This document shows positions 1-7,120 of a stretch of 64,000 nt of DNA, one piece after another. Every line of letters starts with the position of its first letter. Position 1 is the stretch's first letter. The DNA lies in NCBI GenBank assembly GCA_033721915.1, contig JAWWAC010000003.1:65634-129633 (forward strand), in the 5' to 3' direction. The DNA comes from REBR01 sp033721915 (GTDB lineage: Bacteria; Pseudomonadota; Gammaproteobacteria; Pseudomonadales; Oleiphilaceae). Both the position numbers and the translations under genes were made by a program. The notes beneath the pieces were generated by a model, which saw nothing but the letters and a program-made list of their open reading frames with translations, was not told where the DNA came from and ran no database searches.

Positions 1-690
1 CAGGCCGATCTGGCTCGCGTAGACGGGGCCCATGGTGTAGAAGCCGCCGATCAGGATGCCACAGACAATGGCGCCGGACAGGCCGGTGGCGGCCACCTCG
101 TAAATACTGCCAAAGCCCACCCGCTCGGAGTGGCCGATGGACGGTGCCTCCATGCGGGTCAGTGACAGGGGAATCAGTGCGGCGCTGATCAGAATGGCGG
201 CCAGTGAGAACACCATGAAACCCGCCGGATCACCCAGGTTGATCAGCAGCTGCCCGCCCGCCACCGCCACGTAGAACACCACCTGGTAGACGGCAAAGAG
301 AGTGGCCCTGTTGCGGTTGGTGGCACTGGCACTGAACCAGCTTTCCACCACGATCATCAGCCCCGCCATGGCGAAGCCACTGACAACACGCAGGCCTCCC
401 CACAGGTAGGGTTCCACCACCATGGGGTAAATCAGCGTGGCGCAGGCCAGCAGTGCGGAAAAGGCGGCAAAGGCGCGGATATGGCCGGCACGGCGAATGA
501 TGCGCTCGGCGTAAAGGGTGCCCACCACGAAGCCGATGGAATAGAACACCAGCACCCAGCCGATGGTGGCGGTGGAGAAGGCCTCGATATCCAGTCGCAA
601 CCCCAGCAGTGTGCTGAGAAAAGCGTTGCCACTGACCAGCAGTACAATACTGAAGATCAGCGCCGACATGGCGTAAACCACCCGCGTCAT
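1..690 (-). CDS. MFS transporter, N-terminal 230 residues (partial)
   Basis: Inner-membrane transporter of the major facilitator superfamily; substrate unknown. The start is the ATG at 690 (MTRVVYAMSALIF...) and the frame stays open to base 1, so the C-terminal part lies outside the window. The translation is a series of hydrophobic segments separated by short polar loops. A loop with Arg and Glu-Arg residues (GTLYAERIIRRAG, about residues 58-70) sits where MFS proteins carry the conserved loop between helices 2 and 3. A second repeat begins after a cytoplasmic stretch (SLTRMEAPSIGHSERVGFG). The pattern resembles the YcaD-like MFS group, but that is family resemblance only. It is divergent from the nuclease gene at 912 across about 220 bp holding both promoters. 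Confidence 0.85.
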   Translation of the reverse strand, partial: MTRVVYAMSALIFSIVLLVSGNAFLSTLLGLRLDIEAFSTATIGWVLVFYSIGFVVGTLYAERIIRRAGHIRAFAAFSALLACATLIYPMVVEPYLWGGLRVVSGFAMAGLMIVVESWFSASATNRNRATLFAVYQVVFYVAVAGGQLLINLGDPAGFMVFSLAAILISAALIPLSLTRMEAPSIGHSERVGFGSIYEVAATGLSGAIVCGILIGGFYTMGPVYASQIGL

Positions 691-911
691 TGTGTACTAC
701 TCCGGAAAAACAGCGTGCAGAGAGAGCCCATTGGGATTCAGAAGAGGCCCGGGGGAACTTCCAATTAATGGAGTCGCAGTTTAGATTAAAGCACGGTCCC
801 GGGCCAGTCACTCGAACGACGATCCAGGGTGTCTGAACAACTCTTAATGCGGTTCCCCTCTGAACAGGGCCCTGCGGTCCGCCACTGTCCACAGGCAGGG
901 AGGCCTGAGCC

Positions 912-2738
912 ATGCAACCCAAAGCAAACCCCAACCACTGGCAGCAACGGCTCAGGGCCTGGTGGCCACTGCTGGCCGGCGCCGCGGTAATGGGTTACTT
1001 CCTGCTGGCGTACTGGTTCTATCCGCTGCCGGCCAACGCCGAAGGCCCCTGTGGCCAGCCCGCCGAGGCCCTGTCCCGGTTACAGGGGAGCCCGTCGCCA
1101 CGGGCCGGGGAATGGGTGACCACCGAGGCGGTGGTGACAGCGGATTTCACCGCCGACGACCAGCTGAGGGGGTTCTTCTTCCAGCAGCCGTTGGCGGAGG
1201 TGGCCGATGGCGGCGGCTCCAGGGCCCTGTTTGTGTTTGCCCCCGGAGCCTCTGTCAGCCCCGGTGAGCGTCTGCGACTGAGAGGCCGTGTCAGCCAGTT
1301 CCATGGCATGACCCAGCTCAGTGACATCCGCATCGAGTCCCGCTGTGGCCAGCACGGGCCGGTGCTGCCGGTGCCGGTCTCGCTGCCGTTGAGCGAGTCA
1401 CGGCGGCAGGCGCTGCAGGCCATGGTGATCCGTCTTGAGCCGCCACTGACCGTGACCGGCAACTACGCACTGGGCCGTTATGGCGCCCTCACACTGGCGG
1501 ATCAGCGGCTGATGATACCCACCCAGGTGGTGCCCCCCGGAGAGCCGGCGCGGGCCATGGCGTCGCGGAACCGGGCGCGGAGTCTGCTGCTGGACAACGC
1601 CAGCCGCCGCCAGTTTCCCGATCCCGTCCCCTATCCGCCGCCGCGGCTGTCCGCGGAACACAGCATCCGGGTAGGGGATGGCCTGGATGCGGTCACCGGC
1701 GTGCTGGATTATCGCTACGAGCAGTGGCGACTGCAGCCACTGACCACCCCGGTGTTCCACCCGGACAACCCCCGACCGCCGCCACCGTCTCCGGCGGCGC
1801 CGGAGCATCTGCGACTGGCGGCCTTCAATGTGGAGAACTACTTCAATGGCGCCGGTGGCTTTCCCACTGCCCGTGGTGCCCGCAGCCCCCGTGAGCTGGC
1901 CCGGCAGGAGGCCAAGCTGGGTGCGGTACTGGCGGGGCTTGGCGCCTCCGTGGTGGCCCTGGCGGAGGTGGCCAATGACGGCTATGACAGCCAGAGTTCC
2001 GTGGCCTCCCTGGCGGCACTGGCCGGTGAGCACTGGCAGTGGGCAAGGCCGGCGGGGGAGGGCCCAAAACCCTCTGGGGGTGATGAGATTGCCGTGGGGC
2101 TGATCTATGACGACCGGGTGCTGGCTGCCGAAGGCGCCGCAATGAGCCCGGAGCACCCGGCCTTTGCCCGTCACAACCGCCCGCCACTGGCCCAGTGGTT
2201 GCGCCACAGGGCCAGTGGCGGGCGGCTTCTGGTGGTGGTGAATCACTGGAAATCCAAACGCTGCCAGGGGGCACAGGGGGAGAACCGGGACCAGCAGGAT
2301 GGTCAGGCCTGCTGGAATCCGCGTCGTGAAGCGGCCGCCGGCGCACTGCTGAAGTGGTTGGGCTCGCTGCCCGTAGAGGATGACACGCCGGTGCTGCTGC
2401 TGGGGGACTTCAATGCCTATGCCCGTGAGACACCCCTCAGGCGGCTGGCCAGGGAGGGGTTTGGCAACCTGATGGGAAAGGACTCAGCCAAAGCCTACAG
2501 CTATGTGTTCCGGGGGCAGTCCGGGGCCCTGACCCATGCACTGGGCAACAGCGCTGTACAGCGGAGACTGGCCGCTATCGGCCACTGGGCCGTCAACGCC
2601 GACGAACCCGCGGTGCTGGGTTACCGTTTACAGGATAAGCCCCCATCACAGCGTGAAACACTGTTCAGCGAGGGGCCCTGGCGCTCATCGGATCACGACC
2701 CCCTGTGGCTGGATCTTCAACTGGGGGATGGCGGGTGA
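912..2738 (+). CDS. Membrane-anchored ExeM/NucH-type endonuclease (EEP family)
   Basis: A 608-residue endonuclease/exonuclease/phosphatase-family protein, probably a metal-dependent nuclease or phosphodiesterase facing the periplasm or exterior. An N-terminal hydrophobic segment (about residues 17-38) looks like a signal anchor. Residues about 50-290 resemble the OB-like region that precedes the catalytic domain in ExeM-type extracellular nucleases. The catalytic domain begins at LRLAAFNVENYFNG (about 298). It carries LGDFNA (497-502) and ends with SSDHD (592-596), the Asp-His signature of the EEP fold. Two Cys near CQGAQGEN and QACW (about 453-470) could form a disulfide, as expected for an exported protein. 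No partner gene is apparent. Its likely role is scavenging extracellular DNA or phosphate, which is inferred from the family. Confidence 0.87.
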   Translation: MQPKANPNHWQQRLRAWWPLLAGAAVMGYFLLAYWFYPLPANAEGPCGQPAEALSRLQGSPSPRAGEWVTTEAVVTADFTADDQLRGFFFQQPLAEVADGGGSRALFVFAPGASVSPGERLRLRGRVSQFHGMTQLSDIRIESRCGQHGPVLPVPVSLPLSESRRQALQAMVIRLEPPLTVTGNYALGRYGALTLADQRLMIPTQVVPPGEPARAMASRNRARSLLLDNASRRQFPDPVPYPPPRLSAEHSIRVGDGLDAVTGVLDYRYEQWRLQPLTTPVFHPDNPRPPPPSPAAPEHLRLAAFNVENYFNGAGGFPTARGARSPRELARQEAKLGAVLAGLGASVVALAEVANDGYDSQSSVASLAALAGEHWQWARPAGEGPKPSGGDEIAVGLIYDDRVLAAEGAAMSPEHPAFARHNRPPLAQWLRHRASGGRLLVVVNHWKSKRCQGAQGENRDQQDGQACWNPRREAAAGALLKWLGSLPVEDDTPVLLLGDFNAYARETPLRRLAREGFGNLMGKDSAKAYSYVFRGQSGALTHALGNSAVQRRLAAIGHWAVNADEPAVLGYRLQDKPPSQRETLFSEGPWRSSDHDPLWLDLQLGDGG

Positions 2739-2761
2739 CAATGGCAAAATCTGACTATACT
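2735..2761 (+). promoter_or_regulatory. Possible sigma-70 promoter for the PAS-GGDEF-EAL gene
   Basis: GTGACA at 2735-2740 and TATACT at 2756-2761 lie just upstream of the ATG at 2809. The -10 element is good, but the 15-bp spacer is shorter than the usual 17 and the -35 element overlaps the previous stop codon. Read by eye only. Confidence 0.3.
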
Positions 2762-2808
2762 GCCCCCCACAAAACGTTAAAGTTTTTTCACAGAAGGCTT
2801 TTCAGACC

Positions 2809-4797
2809 ATGGACGAGCAACTGAAAGCAGCCGAGAAGGCCTCGGCGGAGCGGCTTTCCTTCGTGCTGCGCCAGGGTCCGCGGCTGATCACTCTGGGCTA
2901 CCTGCTGCTGGGCTTTTTATGGATTGTCTTCAGTGATGCCCTGGTCGCGACCATGGTCCCCGGGCAGGTTCAGAGTGCGCAGACCTGGAAAGGGATCGGC
3001 TTTGTGCTGTTGACGGGGGCACTGCTGTACCTGGCCATGAACCAGCTGTTCAGGGCCGTTGAGCAAAGCCGCCGGCATCAGCAGTTGTTACACAATGCCG
3101 TACAGGAGCGGGAAGCGCGGTTTGTGGAGATGGCCCGTCATATCCCGGAAGTCTTCTGGACCTATCAGCCCGCCACGAAAAGCGTCTCATACGCCAGCCC
3201 GGCCTTTGAAGCACTCTGGGGGCAGTCCGTGGACGCACTGGTGGCGGACCCGGGCCTGTGGATGCGCTCCGTGCATCCGGAAGACCGGGACAGGGTGCGC
3301 CAGTCACTGGATTACACCCTGCAAAAGGCCTGCACCACCAGCCAGGAATACCGTATCCGCTGCCATAACGGGCAGTGGCGCTGGGTGCATGACCGTGTGT
3401 ACCCGATTCTGGACCAGGAGGGGCAGTTGCAGCGTCTGGTGGGTGTGACCCAGGACATCACGCAGCAACACCAGCAACAGCAGGCCCTCTACCATGAGGC
3501 CCACTACGACCGTCTCACCGGTCTGCCCAACCGGGCCCTGTTCCATGAACGGCTCGGCCACCAGTGTCTGGACCGGGAAACGGACAATCCCTTTGTGCTG
3601 ATGGTGATCGACCTGGACCGGTTCAAGACCATCAACGATTCACTGGGCTACAGCGCCGGTGATGAGCTGTTGCGACAGGTGGCACAACGACTGCAGCAGG
3701 CGCTCTCCGGGGGTGGCTTTATTGCCCGGCTGGGTGCGGATGAGTTTGCCGTGCTGCTTTCACGGGAGAGTGAATCCAGCGACCACAAGCGGGTGGCCAC
3801 GGAGCTGGTCCGCAGTCTCTCAAGGCCTTACCGGATTCAACAGGTGGACTCCTATGTCACGGTCAGCATCGGTGTGGCCCTGTTCCCCTGTGATGGGGGG
3901 GATCCGGAAACACTGCTGAAAAACGCCGATGTGGCCATGTTCAGCGCCAAGGAGCAGGGGCGCAATACCATTGCCTACTTCCACCAGGAGAGTGCCGTTG
4001 CCTCCGCCGCGCGACTGCACCTGGAGATGGACATCCACCAGGCGGTGGCCCGGGAAGAGTTCGAGCTGTATTACCAGGCCCAGTTTGACGTGCCGGACCG
4101 GCGGCTGGTGGGGGCGGAATGCCTGCTGCGCTGGAATCACCCCGAACAGGGCATGATCTCACCGGGGGCCTTTATTCCCCTGCTGGAGGAGACCGGGCTG
4201 ATCAAACAGGTGGGGCTCTGGGTGATCGAGCGGGCCTGCCGGGACCTGGGCCAGTGGACCCGCCAGGGCCTTGACGACTTTACCCTGGCGGTGAACATGT
4301 CGGCACGGCAACTGTACGATGCTCAGTTGCCGGAGGCGATCGAGCGCCTTCTGGCGCGGTATCAGGTGCCTCGCAACAGCCTGGAACTGGAGCTGACCGA
4401 GAGCTCGCTGATCCAGGAGCCGGCCAGTGCCCAGCGCCTGTTCCAGAAGCTGCGGGAAATGGGGGTGCGCATCGCCATTGATGATTTCGGCACCGGCTAT
4501 TCCAGCCTCAACTACCTGAAAACCTTTGCCCCGGATCTGCTCAAGATCGACAAGAGCTTTGTCGATGGCATTACCAGTGGTCTTCGGGATAGGGCCATCT
4601 TTACCGCCATTGTGGATTTGGCCCACACGCTGGAAATCTGTGTCATCGCCGAGGGGGTGGAAGAGGAGGCGCAGATGGACAGCCTGCGGCACTCCGGCTG
4701 TGACTGGGTGCAGGGGTTTCTGCTGGCACGGCCACAGCCAGCGTCGGTGTTTGTGCCCTGGCTGGTGGATCAGCGGGGGCTTTCGGCCACGGTCTGA
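2809..4797 (+). CDS. Membrane PAS-GGDEF-EAL protein with variant GGDEF and EAL motifs
   Basis: A 662-residue cyclic-di-GMP signalling protein. Two hydrophobic segments (about 26-50 and 62-82) place it in the inner membrane. They are followed by a PAS domain (about 100-225, with WMRSVHPEDRDRV typical of PAS), a GGDEF domain (about 235-400) and an EAL domain (about 415-655). The GGDEF signature reads GADEF (309-313) and the EAL signature reads ECL (437-439). Downstream EAL-family residues are present: NMSARQL, ELTESSL, IDDFGTGYSS, LLKIDKSFV and IAEGVE. I infer that phosphodiesterase activity is plausible, while cyclase activity is uncertain because the second Gly of GGDEF is Ala. Its stop overlaps by 28 bp the convergent oxidoreductase at 4770-5312. 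Confidence 0.92.
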   Translation: MDEQLKAAEKASAERLSFVLRQGPRLITLGYLLLGFLWIVFSDALVATMVPGQVQSAQTWKGIGFVLLTGALLYLAMNQLFRAVEQSRRHQQLLHNAVQEREARFVEMARHIPEVFWTYQPATKSVSYASPAFEALWGQSVDALVADPGLWMRSVHPEDRDRVRQSLDYTLQKACTTSQEYRIRCHNGQWRWVHDRVYPILDQEGQLQRLVGVTQDITQQHQQQQALYHEAHYDRLTGLPNRALFHERLGHQCLDRETDNPFVLMVIDLDRFKTINDSLGYSAGDELLRQVAQRLQQALSGGGFIARLGADEFAVLLSRESESSDHKRVATELVRSLSRPYRIQQVDSYVTVSIGVALFPCDGGDPETLLKNADVAMFSAKEQGRNTIAYFHQESAVASAARLHLEMDIHQAVAREEFELYYQAQFDVPDRRLVGAECLLRWNHPEQGMISPGAFIPLLEETGLIKQVGLWVIERACRDLGQWTRQGLDDFTLAVNMSARQLYDAQLPEAIERLLARYQVPRNSLELELTESSLIQEPASAQRLFQKLREMGVRIAIDDFGTGYSSLNYLKTFAPDLLKIDKSFVDGITSGLRDRAIFTAIVDLAHTLEICVIAEGVEEEAQMDSLRHSGCDWVQGFLLARPQPASVFVPWLVDQRGLSATV

Positions 4798-5312
4798 TCG
4801 TGATGCTGCTTGATGCGGCTGGCCGCACCGGGACCGCCGGCATGGATGCAGGGCCAGGCGATCAGCTCCAGCACCGGGCGGGCCGCCTCGAAATCCGCCA
4901 GATGGCCACTGGCCCAGAGTTCCAGCTCCCCGGTGAGGGCCTGTTCCGGCGTCCCCGCCACCGGCGCTTCCAGGTAGCGCCCGCCGGCCCGGTGGATGCG
5001 CTCGTGCAGCCCCGGGGCCTCCTCCGGACTGTGGCTGGTGAGGTCCACAATCAGCCGGTCTTCCAGATTCGCGGCCAGCAGCCCGTCCTGGCCGCCGAGA
5101 ACGGCATTGACCGTGGCCGTGTCCGCCAGTGCAAGAAGGATCAGGCTGCTGGAGCGCTGCAGGAGTTCCGCCGGGGTGTTCACGGTCTCGTGACCCTGGG
5201 CAAGTGGCCGTGAAAGTGTGCGATTGTACACAGTTACAGCATGTTCCTGACGCCGAAAACGCTCCGCCACAGCGCTGCCCAGCTCACCGAAACCAATCAG
5301 TCCAATGGTCAT
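4770..5312 (-). CDS. Short NAD(P)-binding oxidoreductase, beta-hydroxyacid dehydrogenase type, lacking most of the C-terminal domain
   Basis: A 180-residue protein starting at MTIGLIGFGELGSAVAERF, with a clear N-terminal Rossmann Gly-rich loop (GFGELG). It continues with LEAPVAGTPEQA, matching the substrate-binding signature of 3-hydroxyisobutyrate-type dehydrogenases. The usual family length is about 290 residues. Here the frame ends just after GPGAASRIKQHH, where the catalytic Lys and the start of the helical dimerization domain should be. The chosen ATG at 5312 sits directly before the Rossmann strand; an alternative start at 5330 adds six residues without homology. The product may be a minimal dehydrogenase or the remnant of a truncated gene. 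The 3' end runs into the convergent GGDEF-EAL gene. Confidence 0.72.
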   Translation of the reverse strand: MTIGLIGFGELGSAVAERFRRQEHAVTVYNRTLSRPLAQGHETVNTPAELLQRSSSLILLALADTATVNAVLGGQDGLLAANLEDRLIVDLTSHSPEEAPGLHERIHRAGGRYLEAPVAGTPEQALTGELELWASGHLADFEAARPVLELIAWPCIHAGGPGAASRIKQHHDQTVAESPR

Positions 5313-5515
5313 AAGAGCGCCTCCAGTCAAGGGTTTCAGGCCTCCAGCTTAACCATAGAAAGGCCTGCAAAGCCAGGGTTCACTGACTTCGACTGGCCCG
5401 AGTGGCAAATTATCCCGTCAACAATGCCAAGGCACCGAAAATGTATTTAGCGACATACTTTCCCGGAACATTGTAGCTGCTGCAGCCTGGAAGCAAAAAA
5501 GCAGATGCATGGAAC

Positions 5516-5537
5516 CCCGCCCGCCGGGCGGGAATTT
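5516..5537 (+). terminator. GC-rich hairpin plus T-tract in the AraC-regulator leader
   Basis: CCCGCC (5516-5521) can pair with GGCGGG (5527-5532), followed by AATTTT. It lies about 60 bp before the AraC gene at 5594 and may be an attenuator or incidental. The T-tract is short. Confidence 0.25.
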
Positions 5538-5593
5538 TCGGTAGCCCTGCACATCAGGGCGTAACTCCGGAACAAGGAAAGTGGAGCCAACTT

Positions 5594-6667
5594 ATGAGTA
5601 CATCCGTCAATCACAGCGGGCTGGGTCTGCCTGCCATTTATCTGCACCTGGTTCAGCAGGTGCTCAATGCCAAAGGGATGGACAGTCGCCGTCTGCTGGT
5701 GGAATCGGGTCTGGACCCGGATTCGCTGCTGCAAGAGGAGACCCGTGTCCCCCTCTCCACGGCGGCGGTGTTTATGCACCGGGCCATTATCGAGTCCCGG
5801 GAGCCCGGCCTGGGCTTTCTGCTCGCGGAAGAGCTGCGTCTGCCATTGCATGGGCCACTGGGCCGCGCGGTCATGAGCAGTGACAACCTGCGGGAGGTGC
5901 TGGACATGATCACCCGCTTTATCTCACTGCGCATGCCGCTGCTTCAGGTCAACACCTACCGGGAAGACCGTTATTCGGTGATCGAGTTCAACGGCGAAGG
6001 CCCGGCGGCGCTGATGGACTTCGTGCTGGATGCGGTGACCGTGGGCTGTGTCCATATGGGCCGTCAGATCATCAGCGCTCGCACCCAGGACTCCTTTATC
6101 GAGCGCAAGGGGCCGGAGCCGGCCTGCGTGGCGCGGCTGCGTGACAGACTGCCGGTGTCCATCCGCTACGACCGCCGGCGCAACGCCGTGCTGTTCCCCG
6201 TGGAGTGGCTGGACTACCCGATCCGCTTCAGCGATGCGGAGGTGGCCCAGGTGTCACGGGCCCAGTGCGAGCAGTCCCTGCATCAGCTGACCCAGGACCA
6301 GGGCCTGCGGCCCCGGGTGCGTCGCATTGTCGCCACCAGCCACCCCTTCCCGCCACGGCTGGGGCAGGTGGCCCAGTCGCTGTTCATGTCCGAGCGCACC
6401 CTCAAGCGCCACCTGCAGGGGGAAGGCGCCACCTACCAGGAGGTGGTGGACGATGTGCGCCTGGAGCGGGCGGAGAAGCTGCTCACCACCACCCGGCTGA
6501 GCCTGGGGCAGATCTCAGATGCACTGGGCTACGCCGACGCGGCCAACTTCACCCGCGCCTTCAAGCGCTGGACCGGCATCAGCCCCAGTGCCTACCGCCG
6601 TGAGAGTGCCATGAAGAGCATGCCCGACCAGCCCATGCCTCAACTGGATGCGGCTTCTTCCTCCTGA
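5594..6667 (+). CDS. AraC-family transcriptional regulator with arabinose-binding-like sensor domain
   Basis: A 357-residue cytoplasmic DNA-binding regulator. Residues about 15-210 match the long N-terminal sensor domain of the OruR/ArgR-like AraC group (LAEELRLPLHGPLGRAVMSS is typical of that fold). Residues about 255-335 form the two helix-turn-helix motifs: LGQVAQSLFMSERTLKRHLQ, then LGQISDALGYADAANFTRAF with WTGISPSAYR. The ligand and targets are not evident. It faces the convergent nitrite reductase operon (nirD ends 36 bp away). I see no basis for assigning it to nitrate control, because a dedicated NasTS pair is present. The ATG at 5594 follows AAGGAAAG. Confidence 0.9.
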   Translation: MSTSVNHSGLGLPAIYLHLVQQVLNAKGMDSRRLLVESGLDPDSLLQEETRVPLSTAAVFMHRAIIESREPGLGFLLAEELRLPLHGPLGRAVMSSDNLREVLDMITRFISLRMPLLQVNTYREDRYSVIEFNGEGPAALMDFVLDAVTVGCVHMGRQIISARTQDSFIERKGPEPACVARLRDRLPVSIRYDRRRNAVLFPVEWLDYPIRFSDAEVAQVSRAQCEQSLHQLTQDQGLRPRVRRIVATSHPFPPRLGQVAQSLFMSERTLKRHLQGEGATYQEVVDDVRLERAEKLLTTTRLSLGQISDALGYADAANFTRAFKRWTGISPSAYRRESAMKSMPDQPMPQLDAASSS

Positions 6668-6702
6668 GTCCGCCCTCTCACGGGAAACAGCGCGGCGGCC
6701 GT

Positions 6703-7080
6703 TCAGGCCACCGCACTGTCCCTTTGCCGGCACTGGTCCAGTGCCAGCTCCACACGCCCTTCATGGATTCTTGCCCGATAGCAGCTCACCTGCACGTCCT
6801 CCCGCTCAAGGCAGCGTCCATCCAGAAGACTGAAGTGCTGCTTGTACAGGGGGGAGGCCACCACCGGTTCATCGCCGATGTCGCCGACAATGCCCCGTGC
6901 CAGCACATTGGCGCCGCCGATGGGGTCGTAATGACTCAGAGCAAAGATCTGCTGCGGTGTGTCCGGCAGATAGAACAGGGCCACGGGCCCCGCCTCCGTC
7001 CACACCGCCACGCCGGTATCCGCCACCAGGTCCTGCTGGCGGCAGACGCTTGTCCACGGGTTGGTCTGTTGCTGTGTCAT
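6703..7080 (-). CDS. nirD: Nitrite reductase (NAD(P)H) small subunit
   Basis: A 125-residue Rieske-fold accessory subunit of assimilatory siroheme nitrite reductase; NirD proteins keep the fold but lack the iron-sulfur ligands. The sequence has VCRQQDLVADTGVAVW, FALSHYDPIGGANVLARG and ASPLYKQHFSL in the order expected of NirD, with no Cys-His pairs for a 2Fe-2S cluster. The ATG at 7080 (MTQQQTNPWTSV) is preferred because the upstream extension overlaps nirB and has no homology. It is the last gene of the nasC-like-nirB-nirD unit, 40 bp after the nirB stop. Confidence 0.93.
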   Translation of the reverse strand: MTQQQTNPWTSVCRQQDLVADTGVAVWTEAGPVALFYLPDTPQQIFALSHYDPIGGANVLARGIVGDIGDEPVVASPLYKQHFSLLDGRCLEREDVQVSCYRARIHEGRVELALDQCRQRDSAVA

Positions 7081-7120
7081 GGTCTGTTCTCCTGCGTTGC
7101 GGGTTTGTGGGGCCGGGTCA

